Below, in pieces: positions 1 through 9,671 of a stretch of 64,000 nt of DNA. Position 1 is the first letter of the stretch. Every line of letters starts with the position of its first letter. The notes beneath the pieces are model-generated. The model searched no databases. It worked only from the letters and a program-made list of their open reading frames with translations, and was not told the DNA's origin. The position numbers and the translations under genes were made by a program. Origin of the DNA: Gimesia fumaroli (GTDB taxonomy: Bacteria; Planctomycetota; Planctomycetia; Planctomycetales; Planctomycetaceae); contig NZ_CP037452.1 of assembly GCF_007754425.1 (NCBI RefSeq), positions 7,295,164-7,359,163 of the forward strand. Reading direction: 5' to 3'.

Positions 1-1325
1 TGCTGCGCCAGTTCCTTCGATCGTTCGGCAGTAAAGACATGAATCGGTTTGGAACCAAGATCCGCGACAGACCCTTTGGGAGTGCACCACAGGGTTTCAT
101 CTTTTTCGATCGTCAGTTTGGGCTCTTTGGTTTCGCTGGAGACACCGGTCGCCTGATTGAACCATTCATACATGGCTTCGCGATTTTCCTGCGAATAGCC
201 ATGATAGGTTGGTCCGACAAAATGTGATACGTTTTCTTCTTTACCCAGCAGTTTATATAGCCGTTTCAGTCGCAGATAAGCTTCCCGGGCACCGCGGACA
301 TCGAAATAATCGCGTTCTTTGCTCAGAATCCGAACGGGCTTGGGTGCTTGTGCGGCCAGAAAGTCGGCGTGATCCAGTTCCAGGGCTAACACTTTCGGCG
401 GACACTGTTCGGTATCAGCGGGAAGTTCGTTCTCCATGTTACGTCGGAATGTGGTCACGAAACAACTGGGAGCAGCCATCGACCAGCGGGGTTCGACCCC
501 ACACAGCCAGGTTGTCATCGTTCCGCCACCCGAGTTTCCGGTGACCCCTACCTGTTTGGGGTCGACCTCTTTGCGAGTTAACAGATAGTCCAGTGCGCGA
601 ACGCCATCCCAGGCACGCCACATCGACAAATTTTCGCCGACCAGAAATTGCTGATTTCCGCCGTGCAGATGCTCGCGAACACCGACGCCAATCGTCGACT
701 TCAAATCGTCGCCGGAATATTGAACCCGCTCTCCCTGCCCGATCGGATCATAAATCAGAACGACATAGCCTTTTCTAGCCAGGCCTTGTGAAAACGACTG
801 GTAGGCCGTTTCTGCTTTTCCGTTATGCGAGTGACCACAGGTCCCCACCACGCCGGGAACCGGCTTTGTGATTCCTTTGGGAATATAAAGATTCGCCGTG
901 ACCAGAAAACCGGGACGACTTTCAAAGATGACATTTTCAATCGTGTAGGTGTCACGGTCTGTCGTTTTTGTGATGCGGGCTTTTAAAGGTGTCCGTTCCG
1001 GATTCGGTCCGAATGCTTCCTGAATTCGTTTCTGAACAGAACGTACATATTCTTCTGCGTCCGCTTTTGTTTTGAGTGAATCCAGCCGCGCAATAGTTTT
1101 GGCTTCCTGTTCCCTGACACGACCGACAAAGTATTCCTGCACCATTCGTGGGAAACGATTCAACGCAGGAACTGTTTGATCAGGTTTCTTAGGGGCCGCA
1201 GCCAATTCCTGAATTACCAGGTTCTCTAACAGACTCAAACCAACCAGACTGATGGCTCCAGTTTTGATAAAAGCTCGCCGTGAGAGAGTTTCGAACTGGT
1301 CAATCGTCTGTTTTGAGCCCGACAT
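1..1325 (-). CDS. Secreted alpha/beta hydrolase (acetyl xylan esterase-like), C-terminus cut by window edge
   Basis: The frame is open from an ATG at 1325 to the left edge of the window, so at least 441 residues are present and the stop is missing. The N-terminus carries a twin-arginine signal (SRRAFIK, Arg16-Arg17, then a hydrophobic stretch ending near AAA at 42-44), so Tat export is likely. The nucleophile elbow GNSGGG places the catalytic Ser near residue 265, and a late His lies in the segment PTYHGYS. This is the pattern of large secreted alpha/beta hydrolases often annotated in planctomycetes as acetyl xylan esterase or dienelactone hydrolase-like. Substrate specificity cannot be read from the sequence. 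It is transcribed divergently from the MoxR gene. Confidence 0.85.
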   Translation of the reverse strand, partial: MSGSKQTIDQFETLSRRAFIKTGAISLVGLSLLENLVIQELAAAPKKPDQTVPALNRFPRMVQEYFVGRVREQEAKTIARLDSLKTKADAEEYVRSVQKRIQEAFGPNPERTPLKARITKTTDRDTYTIENVIFESRPGFLVTANLYIPKGITKPVPGVVGTCGHSHNGKAETAYQSFSQGLARKGYVVLIYDPIGQGERVQYSGDDLKSTIGVGVREHLHGGNQQFLVGENLSMWRAWDGVRALDYLLTRKEVDPKQVGVTGNSGGGTMTTWLCGVEPRWSMAAPSCFVTTFRRNMENELPADTEQCPPKVLALELDHADFLAAQAPKPVRILSKERDYFDVRGAREAYLRLKRLYKLLGKEENVSHFVGPTYHGYSQENREAMYEWFNQATGVSSETKEPKLTIEKDETLWCTPKGSVADLGSKPIHVFTAERSKELAQ

Positions 1326-1670
1326 ATTGAATGATCCTGATGAAAATGAATTAATAATAAATATATATGATGCCACTGTATTACATGATCTCAGCTACAT
1401 TGAAACAAAGTTGCGAAAATCAAATGCTGAGGTGATCATGCGCTGATTGTTATCATATTTTCGTTTTCTTTACAATTGGCTTCTCTATAATGAAAATCAA
1501 TCCGACAATTGTACAGAATTATTTTACTTGTTTTCCCATAATTCCATAAGCGTTAATAACTGGATACACTATGAGTTGTAATGAGTAACAGATTTCTGTA
1601 ATTCTGAATCTTGAAACACACAGTGCTCTCCGCGACATCAGTAGACGTTCCCATCAGAAATGGATCATAA
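1326..1670. other. AT-rich divergent intergenic region
   Basis: These 345 bases separate the leftward hydrolase from the rightward MoxR gene and must hold both promoters. The stretch is clearly richer in A and T than its flanks. No RNA gene or convincing coding frame was seen. A short forward frame at 1252-1446 crosses from the hydrolase into this spacer and is not credible. Confidence 0.6.
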
Positions 1671-2624
1671 ATGGAAGTTAGTTCCCAGCAAGAAACTGCA
1701 GAACTGGTCAAAATTCTTCACGAAAATATTTCCAGTGTCCTCATCGGCAAACCAGAAGTTGTGCAGCTCGCTATTGTGACATTATTGGCGGAAGGCCATA
1801 TTCTGATCGAAGATGCGCCGGGTGTAGGGAAAACGTCATTAGCCAAAGCCATCGCGAAAAGTCTGGACTGCAACTATAAACGGGTTCAATTCACGCCGGA
1901 CATGCTGCCTTCTGATATTCTGGGGTCGAATGTCTTTCTTCCCAATCTGGGTGAATTTGAATTTCGTAAAGGTCCGATTTTTTCCAACATCCTGCTGGCA
2001 GATGAAATCAACCGTACGCCGCCCCGCACACAAAGTGCTCTGTTGGAAGCAATGAATGAAGGTCAGGTGAGTGTGGAAGGGCAAACCATACCACTGCAGC
2101 CCCCCTTCTTCGTTCTGGCGACGCAAAATCCGTTTGAATTTGAAGGCACCTATCCTTTACCGGAAAACCAACTTGACCGCTTCATGATGTGTATCGACAT
2201 CGGCTACCCCGAACGATCAATTGAACGGGACGTACTCATCCAACATCGATCGGGTGAACCAGTAAATACACTGCAGCCTGTTCTCACTGTTAAACAGTTA
2301 CGCGAAATGCAACAGGCCGTCAGCAATGTGCGCGTCGATGACTCTTTAACGGATTACATTCTGGAAATTGTGGACACGACCCGCCACCACCCGGAACTCA
2401 CATTAGGGGTCAGTACCCGTGGTGCGATCACCTTTTCCCATGCCGCCCAGAGCAAAGCGTTTACGGAAGGACGTGACTATGTCATACCGGACGACATCAA
2501 AGAGTTAGCAGTCCCCGTCTTAGCACACCGGGTCATTACCAAATCACTGGTGCGTGAAAACCAGCGGACCCGCGCGAGTGAAATCATTCGCCAGATTTTA
2601 CAACAGGCTGCGGCTCCGGGATAA
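1671..2624 (+). CDS. MoxR-family AAA+ ATPase
   Basis: The product is 317 aa, the usual size of MoxR ATPases, which act as chaperones that help assemble or activate metalloenzymes and surface complexes. Walker A is APGVGKTS (about residues 49-56) and Walker B is LLADEINR (about 108-115), followed by the family's LLEAMNEGQV segment, sensor 1 in ATQNP and an arginine-finger region at ENQLDRF. MoxR genes usually sit beside DUF58 and VWA-domain genes. Here the next gene is an unrelated thioredoxin-like protein, so the expected partners are absent locally. Family assignment is secure; the client protein is unknown. Confidence 0.93.
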   Translation: MEVSSQQETAELVKILHENISSVLIGKPEVVQLAIVTLLAEGHILIEDAPGVGKTSLAKAIAKSLDCNYKRVQFTPDMLPSDILGSNVFLPNLGEFEFRKGPIFSNILLADEINRTPPRTQSALLEAMNEGQVSVEGQTIPLQPPFFVLATQNPFEFEGTYPLPENQLDRFMMCIDIGYPERSIERDVLIQHRSGEPVNTLQPVLTVKQLREMQQAVSNVRVDDSLTDYILEIVDTTRHHPELTLGVSTRGAITFSHAAQSKAFTEGRDYVIPDDIKELAVPVLAHRVITKSLVRENQRTRASEIIRQILQQAAAPG

Positions 2625-2825
2625 AATGGGAAGGCCGGCTGTATGAAGAAACGGTGCAGTCGCCCGGATTTTTTACGGTTCTGCCATTATTAAATAGGCG
2701 TCTACGCTTGGATTAGATAAGATACTGGTACCCCCGTCGGATCAGCCGAAGTTCGGCTGCCCCGCTTTAGACCAATATTGCTTGTCAGGGCATTCGCGCG
2801 CTGGCTTGCCCCTGGAGGAATAAAA

Positions 2826-5453
2826 ATGGATTGCAATCAAAATACAAAGTGGTGGTTCGCACTGATTCTCGCCACTTGTTTCATCAATTCAAACTGGAAC
2901 CATCAAATGTTGTCTGCCAACGATGATTCTCAAAAAGCACCGCAGCAACCTTCATCTGACTCACCCGAATCTCCCAAAGAAACTGCGAAATTTACCAATC
3001 GTCTGTCAAAAGAGACCAGCCCTTACCTGCTGCTGCATCAACATAATCCCGTAGACTGGTATCCCTGGGGACCGGAGGCCTTTGAAAAAGCAAAGCAGGA
3101 AAACAAAATCATTTTCCTGTCGATTGGCTACAGCAGTTGTTACTGGTGCCATGTGATGGAACGCCTGGTTTTTGAAAATCCGGAAATTGCGAAATACATG
3201 AACGAGAATTTTGTGAATATCAAAGTAGATCGGGAAGAACGCCCGGACATCGACGATATTTACATGACCTCGTTAAGCGTTTACTTTCACCTGATCGGTG
3301 CTCCTGCCAATGGCGGCTGGCCTTTATCGATGTTTTTAACTCCGGAACGGGAACCGTTTGCCGGTGGTACTTATTTTCCTCCCACGGATCAGGGTGGCCA
3401 GATGAGTTTTCCCCGCGTTCTGCAACGCGTGAACCAACTCTGGTCAGCAGATAAAAAACAGGTCGAGCAGAGCGCCACGATCATCGCAAAAGAAGTCGCC
3501 CGTCTGCAAAAGGAAGAAGCCGCAACGGAAGCGATCGCGATTGAAAGTAAACTGGTCAGTGCAGGCGTCCGTTCCATCAACGCCGGTTACGACTCTGAAT
3601 TTGGAGGCATCGATTTCTCTGAAGTCACACCAAATGCCCCCAAGTTTCCAACTTCGTCCAAGCTGGTACTGCTGCAGTATGACCTTGAAGCGCCTTCAAA
3701 CGATGCCACCGCTGCTGAGTCAGCAAAGGTGTTGTACCACACTCTCGATGCAATGGCGAACGGCGGAATCTATGATCATCTGGGAGGCGGCTTTCACCGT
3801 TATAGTACCGACCGCTACTGGCATGTTCCACACTTTGAAAAAATGCTTTACGATAACGGGCAACTGGCATCATTGTATGCGAACGCGTTTGCGCAAACAG
3901 GCAACGTTCAATATAAGCAGGTCACCGAAGGCATCATTGATTTCGTGCTGCGGGAATTGACCGACCCTCAGGGGGGCTTTTATTCGGCCCTGGATGCGGA
4001 AACCGATGGCGTTGAAGGTGAGCACTACGCCTGGTCGAAAGCAGAACTCAAAACGGCATTGGACGATAACTATAACCTGTTCGCTGAATTCTATGGCTTG
4101 AATGAACCAGCGCGTTTCGAACACGGTTTTGTATTACATCGTGTGACTTCGCTGGAAGCACTCGCAGAAAAACAAAAGACGACTCCCGCCGCCCTCGAAA
4201 CCAGACTCGCTGCGATGCGGCAAAAGCTGCATACGCTTCGAAACCAGAGAAAGCCGCTGTTAAAAGACGATAAAATTCTGATCAGCTGGAATGGTCTGAT
4301 GATTGAAGGCATGGCGACTGCCGGTCGCGTTCTGAAACGCCACGATTATACTGCCGCTGCAGAAAAGGCAGCACAGTTCATTCTTGATCAGATGCGCAAT
4401 GATCAAGGTCACCTGTACCGCAGTTATCGTTCCGGGCAGGCACGGTTAAACGCCTATCTTGATGACTATGCGTTTCTGGTTCAGGGACTGCTGGCACTGC
4501 ATGAGGCAACCGGCAAACAGCATTGGCTGGATCAGGCACGTCAACTGACTGACCTGCAGATAGAACTCTTCTGGGATCAGAAAGAGCATGGGTTCTTTTT
4601 CACCACACACGACCATGAACAGTTAATCGCCCGCACCAAAAATGCCTATGATGCAGCGATTCCATCCGGCAACAGTATCAGCGTCCGCAATCTGATTCGT
4701 TTGTCCGAACTGACTCAGGAACCGAAATACCGACAGCACGCCGACCAGTCACTTCAACTGTTTGGCAGAATCATCAAACGCTACCCCGCTCGCTGTGCCC
4801 AACTGGTTCAAGCCGTCGGTGAATATCTGGATTCGCCCCTCAACCAGAAACAGTCCGCGGTTCCCCTTCCTGTTGGCGATTTTCGTTTAGCCCTGACTGA
4901 CGCTGAAGAACCGGAACAATTGGCAGCCGTGAATCCCGGTCTCGAATTACTGGCGGCGGCAGGCTTGGGACAGGCCAGCCCCAAAAAGAAACTGGTCACT
5001 GCGAAAGCATATCTCTCCGTCGACAAACTGCCTGCAGGCAAAACCTGTCAGGTGGCGATTGTGCTCGCGATTGAGGACAGCTGGCACATCAACCAGAATC
5101 CTCCCAGCCCTGATTTTATGGTGCCAACCACGTTCACGATTAAGTCGGCTCAGAACATCAAATTATCAAAAGTGAAATACCCCACCGGGCATGCATTCAA
5201 AGTCGCAGGCTTTGATGAACCGCTTCAGGTTTACGAAAAGCAGGCCATCATTCGAGGTACGCTTACGATTCCACCCGGCGCAGCGGGAAAAGAGGAAGAA
5301 CTTGAGCTGAATGTGAAGTATCAGGCCTGTAATGACAAAACCTGTATTCGCCCCACGACGGTCAGTCTGAAAGGGAAATTTCGGATTGCCAAACCGGGCG
5401 AACCCATCAAACAGGTTAACCAAAAATGGTTTCAGCCCGAAAAGAAAAACTGA
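2826..5453 (+). CDS. DUF255 (YyaL/SPATA20-like) thioredoxin protein fused to a DsbD-type N-terminal domain
   Basis: The start at 2826 is preferred over an upstream in-frame start because a strong GGAGGA site lies just before it. The 875-aa product has an N-terminal hydrophobic segment (residues 9-20). A DUF255 thioredoxin domain follows with CYWC at 105-108, set in the usual [11 protein letters not shown] context. Next comes a long alpha/alpha-barrel region typical of YyaL and SPATA20 proteins. The last 130 or so residues resemble the N-terminal domain of DsbD, with the redox pair in YQACNDKTC. This suggests a periplasmic dithiol relay in one chain. The fusion is read from the sequence; the substrate is unknown. 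Confidence 0.9.
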   Translation: MDCNQNTKWWFALILATCFINSNWNHQMLSANDDSQKAPQQPSSDSPESPKETAKFTNRLSKETSPYLLLHQHNPVDWYPWGPEAFEKAKQENKIIFLSIGYSSCYWCHVMERLVFENPEIAKYMNENFVNIKVDREERPDIDDIYMTSLSVYFHLIGAPANGGWPLSMFLTPEREPFAGGTYFPPTDQGGQMSFPRVLQRVNQLWSADKKQVEQSATIIAKEVARLQKEEAATEAIAIESKLVSAGVRSINAGYDSEFGGIDFSEVTPNAPKFPTSSKLVLLQYDLEAPSNDATAAESAKVLYHTLDAMANGGIYDHLGGGFHRYSTDRYWHVPHFEKMLYDNGQLASLYANAFAQTGNVQYKQVTEGIIDFVLRELTDPQGGFYSALDAETDGVEGEHYAWSKAELKTALDDNYNLFAEFYGLNEPARFEHGFVLHRVTSLEALAEKQKTTPAALETRLAAMRQKLHTLRNQRKPLLKDDKILISWNGLMIEGMATAGRVLKRHDYTAAAEKAAQFILDQMRNDQGHLYRSYRSGQARLNAYLDDYAFLVQGLLALHEATGKQHWLDQARQLTDLQIELFWDQKEHGFFFTTHDHEQLIARTKNAYDAAIPSGNSISVRNLIRLSELTQEPKYRQHADQSLQLFGRIIKRYPARCAQLVQAVGEYLDSPLNQKQSAVPLPVGDFRLALTDAEEPEQLAAVNPGLELLAAAGLGQASPKKKLVTAKAYLSVDKLPAGKTCQVAIVLAIEDSWHINQNPPSPDFMVPTTFTIKSAQNIKLSKVKYPTGHAFKVAGFDEPLQVYEKQAIIRGTLTIPPGAAGKEEELELNVKYQACNDKTCIRPTTVSLKGKFRIAKPGEPIKQVNQKWFQPEKKN

Positions 5454-5519
5454 TTATGATTTCAGACAAAAACAGAGCGCACTGAACTGTATGCTGTCGC
5501 AATATTTTTTTAAAGGTTC

Positions 5520-6989
5520 ATGATGAACGACACTCAATATGAAGAACAGCCGCTCGTAAAAACGAAAATCATTGCCACGGTCGGCCCGGCTTCCGATTCG
5601 CGCGAAATGCTGCGAAAATTAATCATTGCCGGCGTAGATCTGTTTCGGCTGAACTTCGCCCATGGGAAACATGATAATCTGGCCGAAGTCGTCAAGAACA
5701 TTCACGAGCTCTCAGAAGAACTGGGAAAGCCGATTGGAATTCTTGGCGATTTATCCGGACCGAAAATTCGACTGGGTGTCCTGCCGGGGGATGAAATCAT
5801 CTGCCGGCAGAACATGAGTTTCCGCTTCATTCGTGGTCTGGAAACCAATCATCCACAGGAATTGACGTGCACTTACGAATCTTTAATCACCGACCTTCGC
5901 GAGGGTGACCCCATCCTGCTGGCTGACGGCATGGTTGCGATGCGCGTTGTGGAAAAATCCGCAGATGGAGAGTTTGTGGAGTGTGTGGTCGAACGGGAAG
6001 GCATCATCCGCAGCAGGCAGGGGGTAAACCTTCCGGGCGTCCAGCTCAGTACTCCCTGCCTGACAGAAAAAGACTTGAAAGACCTGGCCTGGGGTGTGGA
6101 ACATGGTCTCGATTATATCGGTCTCAGTTTTGTTCGTTCTGCCGATGATATTACGCATCTGATCGATGAAATTGAGAAACTAAATCCGGTTGAGCCGCCA
6201 CATGTCGTCGCTAAGATTGAAAAAATCGAAGCTGTCAGCGATATCGAACAGATTCTAAAACTGACCGACGCCGTGATGGTCGCACGCGGGGATCTGGGAG
6301 TTGAAGTGGATATCGAACGGGTTCCCATCATTCAAAAACGCATCATCCATCTTTGTAATCAATACCGCGTCCCCGTGATTACCGCCACACAGATGCTCGA
6401 CAGCATGCAATTTAATACCTTTCCCACACGCGCTGAAGCCAGCGATGTTGCCAACGCCGTTCTGGATGGCAGCGATGCCGTCATGCTTTCTGGTGAAACC
6501 GCCGTGGGTGTCAGCCCGCTGGCAGCAGTCTCGATGATGAGCCGCATCGTTCGCGAGGCGGCCCGCATACTGTCATCCAATCTGCATTCAGAAGAAACAA
6601 CCAGTAACCGCCGCTTACATGCCCGCGAAGTTACCGAAGCCGTGACACTCGGTGCCGGCATTACCGCAGAGAAACTGGACGCCGACCTGATGGTGACTTG
6701 TACCCACGAAGGGAAAACGGCGATGGCACTATCCAAACAGCGGCGAACTGTCCCCACGGTTGCTCTCACTGACCGGCCATCGACGGCCCGCCGGATTACA
6801 CTGTACTGGGGTGTGACTCCGCTTTTGACAGATGTTGTTGATAAGTCACCACAAAAAATCCTGAAATATATCGTGACATATGGTAAGAAACTCGGATTTC
6901 TATCGCCGGGAAGTCAAATCGTCCTGATCTCCGGCACCGACTGGAGTTCGTTAGGCCACGATATGCTGCTCGTCCATGAAGTGAAATAG
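5520..6989 (+). CDS. pyk: Pyruvate kinase
   Basis: The product is 489 aa and catalyses phosphoenolpyruvate + ADP to pyruvate + ATP. The N-terminal KTKIIATVGPAS block, the LSGPKIRLG segment, the KIEKIEAV catalytic lysine region, VMVARGDLGVE and the ITATQMLDSM signature are all present, followed by the C-terminal allosteric domain. An AAAGG site precedes the double ATG at 5520/5523. The last 8 codons and the stop lie inside the 26-bp prophage attachment repeat, so the 3' end of the reading frame is phage-derived in the lysogen but codes for the same residues (MLLVHEVK). Confidence 0.97.
   Translation: MMNDTQYEEQPLVKTKIIATVGPASDSREMLRKLIIAGVDLFRLNFAHGKHDNLAEVVKNIHELSEELGKPIGILGDLSGPKIRLGVLPGDEIICRQNMSFRFIRGLETNHPQELTCTYESLITDLREGDPILLADGMVAMRVVEKSADGEFVECVVEREGIIRSRQGVNLPGVQLSTPCLTEKDLKDLAWGVEHGLDYIGLSFVRSADDITHLIDEIEKLNPVEPPHVVAKIEKIEAVSDIEQILKLTDAVMVARGDLGVEVDIERVPIIQKRIIHLCNQYRVPVITATQMLDSMQFNTFPTRAEASDVANAVLDGSDAVMLSGETAVGVSPLAAVSMMSRIVREAARILSSNLHSEETTSNRRLHAREVTEAVTLGAGITAEKLDADLMVTCTHEGKTAMALSKQRRTVPTVALTDRPSTARRITLYWGVTPLLTDVVDKSPQKILKYIVTYGKKLGFLSPGSQIVLISGTDWSSLGHDMLLVHEVK
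6963..6988 (+). other. attL (26-bp core, inside the 3' end of pyk)
   Basis: This 26-bp stretch, beginning ATGCTGCTCG and ending GTGAAATA, is repeated exactly at 48435-48460. The bases on either side differ between copies (T/G before, G/A after), so the core is exactly 26 bp. It covers the final codons of pyk and the first two bases of its stop. Confidence 0.93.
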
Positions 6990-7034
6990 ACACCAAACCA
7001 CCAATTTAGTCATTAACCGACTATACATTGTAAG

Positions 7035-7074
7035 AAAACCCGCTTTTTGAAAATCAATCAAAAAGCGGGTTTTT
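7035..7074. terminator. Bidirectional rho-independent terminator between pyk and the integrase
   Basis: A near-perfect hairpin pairs AAAACCCGCTTTTT (7035-7048) with AAAAAGCGGGTTTTT (7060-7074) around an 11-base loop. T-runs occur on both strands. It lies on the phage side of attL, so it can stop pyk transcription in the lysogen and also the leftward integrase transcript. Confidence 0.85.
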
Positions 7075-7092
7075 AGCCACGCGTTAGCCACC
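7074..7092. repeat. Left copy of an end-proximal direct repeat (possible integrase arm site)
   Basis: TAGCCACGCGTTAGCCACC here matches TAGCCACGCTGTTAGCCACC at 48309-48328 with one base inserted. Each copy also contains the shorter unit TAGCCAC twice. The copies lie about 90 and 107 bp inside attL and attR, a placement typical of arm-type sites for tyrosine recombinases. The left copy overlaps no coding sequence. Confidence 0.5.
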
Positions 7093-7193
7093 ATGAAAAA
7101 ATCAGCCGATTAGCTTGCTGACGGCGTTGGTCGCGTCTGACCGTTGAGAGGGTAGCACATGGGCATACACATTCAGCGTGATTGAAGGGTTTG

Positions 7194-7201
7194 AATGTCC
7201 T
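7194..7201. repeat. Left target-site duplication of the IS66 element
   Basis: AATGTCCT is repeated at 9664-9671. Eight bases is the usual duplication length of IS66-family elements. Confidence 0.93.
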
Positions 7202-7223
7202 GTAACCGTTTCAGCAAATACAC
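7202..7223. repeat. Left terminal inverted repeat of the IS66 element
   Basis: It begins GTAACCGTTTCAGC and pairs with the complement of 9642-9663 at 17 of 22 positions, including the outer seven and an inner AAATACAC block. Confidence 0.9.
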
Positions 7224-7258
7224 GGTCTATCAATGACTGAACTGAATCGCTGCCGGGT

Positions 7259-8833
7259 TCAGCGTCGGCGGGTGTAGTGGGCTTCCGGGTGTTGCTTCAG
7301 CCATTGGTCTGGCAGCAGTTCTTCCAGGCGATCGGCGGCGTGATCGGTGATCCGCGTCAACACATCGCGCAGATAGGCAAACGGTTCCACTTCGTTTGCT
7401 TTGCAACTGGCCATCAGGCTGTAATGCACGGCGGCCGCCTGGCCGCCCCGGTCGCTGCCGACGAACAGATAATTCTTCCGGCCGAGGGCACAGGGACGCA
7501 AGGTGCGTTCGGCCAGGTTGTTGTCAATCGACAGGATGCCCTCGGTACAATACCGCGTAAACCCGGACCAGCGGCTTAACAGATATTGAATCGCCGCTGC
7601 CACCGGACTTTTCGGTAACAGACTGCGCGCGGTTTCCGTCAACCAGTCGCAGAACTTTTCCAGTATCGGTAGCGCCTGTTTCTGTCGCAACTGCCAGCGG
7701 CGTTTCCACCAGTGTTCGCAGTCCGCCGGCTGTGGCAGATCCGACTTCAACACGCCGGCTTCCCGTTCGATCGCGTATAACTGCTGGATAAACAATAATG
7801 CCCGGTGAGCGGCTTCCGGCTGCACCGTCCGCGCATCGTAAAACTTGCGTCGCGCATGCGCCCAGCACAAGACCTGGTGAATTCTGCCTGACCGGTACAG
7901 TTCTTCGTAGCCGGCATACGCGTCTGCCTGCAGATAACCGCAAAAGTGTTCTAAAAACGCCTGGGGACCGGCGCGTTCCCGGTTCGGGGTGAAATCATAG
8001 ACCGAATACGGGTGCGCGACATCGCCACAGTAAACCCAGAACCGGCCGGTCCGCGTGCGGGAAAGCCGTTGGTCCTGGACGGGAATCGTCGTATCATCCG
8101 TATGTACGACGCTGGATTGCAAAACCCGGCTTTTCATCAGATCAATCAGCGGTTGCAGTAATTCTGCGGTTTCCAGGACCCAGCGGCTCATCGTGCTCCG
8201 CGAAAGCTGTACGCCATTCCGGCTGAGAATGGATTCATGACGATACAGGGGGAGATGATCTGAGTATTTCCCCACCAGGATCGTCGAGAGCAAGCCGGGG
8301 CCGGCGAAGCCTTTGGCAATCGGCCGGGCAGGAACTGGAGCCAGCGCCACATGCTCTTCACACTCCCGGCACGCGTATTTGAAACGTACGTGCTCGATCA
8401 CTTTCAGGCTGGCAGGAATGAATTCTAACTGTTCGTGGCTGATTTCTCCGATCCGCTGCCGTGTCTGGTCGCAGCAGGGACAGCGTTTTTCCGATTCGGT
8501 CAGGTCATGCTCTACCCGTTCCAGAGGCAGATGATCGGGCAGCTTGTTACGGCCACCGCCACGACGGCGATGTGCGGAAACCGTCGTGGGAGGAGGTTCA
8601 TCGTCCTCGGGCTCGGCCGCTTCCTCTGGAGTATCGGGTTCGTCAAACAGACTCATTTGATTGGGGGCGATCTTTTCAGAACGGGCGCCAAACCGCTGTC
8701 GCAGCAGCCGATCAATGAAATGTTTGAGTTGCTCGACTTCCCGCTGTTGCTCTCCCACGGTCTCACCCAACTGGTGAATCATATCATGGCAGGATTGGAC
8801 GTCGTTCGGCAATGAGGATCGTTTCTGGTTCAT
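7259..8833 (-). CDS. tnpC: IS66-family transposase TnpC
   Basis: The 524-aa product is the DDE transposase of IS66-type elements. It has an N-terminal coiled segment, the conserved KIAPNQMSLFDE stretch, a zinc-binding CPCC motif near residue 118, the first Asp region at VVHTDDTTIPV, a middle LQADAYAGYE block, CWAHARRKF and the Glu-containing NLAERTLRP region. Length and motif order match full-length members. It is the last gene of the three-gene transposition operon and probably depends on TnpA and TnpB. Confidence 0.95.
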   Translation of the reverse strand: MNQKRSSLPNDVQSCHDMIHQLGETVGEQQREVEQLKHFIDRLLRQRFGARSEKIAPNQMSLFDEPDTPEEAAEPEDDEPPPTTVSAHRRRGGGRNKLPDHLPLERVEHDLTESEKRCPCCDQTRQRIGEISHEQLEFIPASLKVIEHVRFKYACRECEEHVALAPVPARPIAKGFAGPGLLSTILVGKYSDHLPLYRHESILSRNGVQLSRSTMSRWVLETAELLQPLIDLMKSRVLQSSVVHTDDTTIPVQDQRLSRTRTGRFWVYCGDVAHPYSVYDFTPNRERAGPQAFLEHFCGYLQADAYAGYEELYRSGRIHQVLCWAHARRKFYDARTVQPEAAHRALLFIQQLYAIEREAGVLKSDLPQPADCEHWWKRRWQLRQKQALPILEKFCDWLTETARSLLPKSPVAAAIQYLLSRWSGFTRYCTEGILSIDNNLAERTLRPCALGRKNYLFVGSDRGGQAAAVHYSLMASCKANEVEPFAYLRDVLTRITDHAADRLEELLPDQWLKQHPEAHYTRRR

Positions 8834-8877
8834 GTTCCACGTCTTAACATAATCGTTGTCAGGCGGGAACTGTTTTT

Positions 8878-9240
8878 TTATGAAGTCGATACTTTTTCTG
8901 AAATCTGATAGCGTTTTCTGCGCTGCACGCTGGTCAGGTCGATGCCCTGCAGCAGGAGCCCCAGGTCGATTGAGGACAGTTGTAGGCCATGTGTGCCCTC
9001 CGGGCTGGAGAGACGCTGATATGTGCCCGCTTCCAGCCGTTTATACCAGATGGCCAGACCATCGTGGTCCCAGTACAGCAGCTTGATCCGATCCTGTTTT
9101 TTGTTGAGAAACACAAATAGTCCCCCGTCGAGTACGTTTTGCTGCAGGTAGACTTCGGTCATTCGCAGGAGGCCGTCAAAACTTTTGCGCATATCGGTGG
9201 GGACCGTGCAGAAATAAATGCGGGTGGGCAGATTCAGCAT
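8878..9240 (-). CDS. tnpB: IS66 accessory protein TnpB (Orf2-like)
   Basis: The 120-aa product has the family hallmarks: RIYFCTVPTDMRKSFDGL near the start and VFLNKKQDRIKLLYWD in the middle. These proteins are required for IS66 transposition in the elements studied, but their chemistry is not well understood. The ATG overlaps the end of tnpA by 7 bases (ATGCTGA), so translation is probably coupled. Confidence 0.95.
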   Translation of the reverse strand: MLNLPTRIYFCTVPTDMRKSFDGLLRMTEVYLQQNVLDGGLFVFLNKKQDRIKLLYWDHDGLAIWYKRLEAGTYQRLSSPEGTHGLQLSSIDLGLLLQGIDLTSVQRRKRYQISEKVSTS

Positions 9241-9581
9241 GCGCGCTGCTCCAGCGCGGCGAGCACGGTTTCGAGCGTGGTTTGATCACAGCCGTTTCCG
9301 ACGCGAACCGAGGTGCCCTGTGAGAACACGATTTCAATCGGCGTGGCAGGGAGTTGGACTTCAACGGGCAGAAAGGAAGCTGCAGCGGTTGTCTCGGCAT
9401 CCCGCTTTTTCAGTTCCCGTCGCCAGTAGTGGTAAGCTGGTTCGCTGAGTCCCTCACGCTGACAGAAGGCACGGATCGAGAGTCCGGACTGCAGTCGGTC
9501 AGAAAGGGTTTGTCGCCAGAACGCTTCACGGTTCGGGTTCCGTCGCTGGTCGGCACGCGGGGTTGGCTGGGATGCGGGCAT
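9234..9581 (-). CDS. tnpA: IS66 accessory protein TnpA (Orf1-like, helix-turn-helix)
   Basis: The 115-aa product carries the typical helix-turn-helix segment SIRAFCQREGLSEPAYHYWR in its N-terminal half, as in IS66 TnpA proteins, which probably bind the element ends. It is the first gene of the transposition operon, about 80 bases inside the right end of the element. Confidence 0.93.
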   Translation of the reverse strand: MPASQPTPRADQRRNPNREAFWRQTLSDRLQSGLSIRAFCQREGLSEPAYHYWRRELKKRDAETTAAASFLPVEVQLPATPIEIVFSQGTSVRVGNGCDQTTLETVLAALEQRAC

Positions 9582-9641
9582 CGCTTTCGCTCCTGAATAT
9601 GCTGGTGGTTAAAACACATGCAGAATACGATACACGTCAAG

Positions 9642-9663
9642 GTGTATTTTGTGGGCCGGTTAC
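9642..9663. repeat. Right terminal inverted repeat of the IS66 element
   Basis: On the complementary strand it reads GTAACCGGCCCACAAAATAC from the outer end, matching the left end at 17 of 22 positions. Confidence 0.9.
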
Positions 9664-9671
9664 AATGTCCT
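9664..9671. repeat. Right target-site duplication of the IS66 element
   Basis: AATGTCCT is identical to 7194-7201. It falls on the integrase codons for Leu-Gly-His (LGH). Confidence 0.93.

Larger units (their letters stand above)
7202..9663 (-). mobile_element. IS66-family insertion sequence, 2462 bp, complete
   Basis: The element has three genes (tnpA, tnpB, tnpC) read leftward, imperfect terminal inverted repeats and an 8-bp target duplication. The ends start GTAACCG; 17 of the first 22 bases match between 7202-7223 and the complement of 9663-9642. All three frames are open and full length and the duplications are identical, so the insertion looks recent. It splits the prophage integrase. 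Confidence 0.96.

Noticed and set aside
209..955. Short frames on both strands at the left edge
   Set aside because: They overlap the large leftward hydrolase, which has a signal peptide and catalytic motifs across the whole stretch and lacks only its stop because of the window edge.
7035..7074. Native pyk terminator
   Set aside because: The hairpin is inside the prophage, between attL and int. The original downstream sequence of pyk now lies right of attR, so this terminator arrived with the phage even though it can serve pyk now.
9234..9240. Programmed frameshift between tnpA and tnpB
   Set aside because: tnpB has its own ATG in a 7-base overlap with the tnpA stop, so coupled translation is enough and no slip sequence is present.
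9410..9663. Apparent integrase C-terminus with its own Tyr (THE TKYTLT segment) read through the right end of the IS element
   Set aside because: These residues come from element sequence read in the integrase frame. The true C-terminus, with NVYAHV, lies beyond the element at 7102-7193 and joins in frame with the target duplication.
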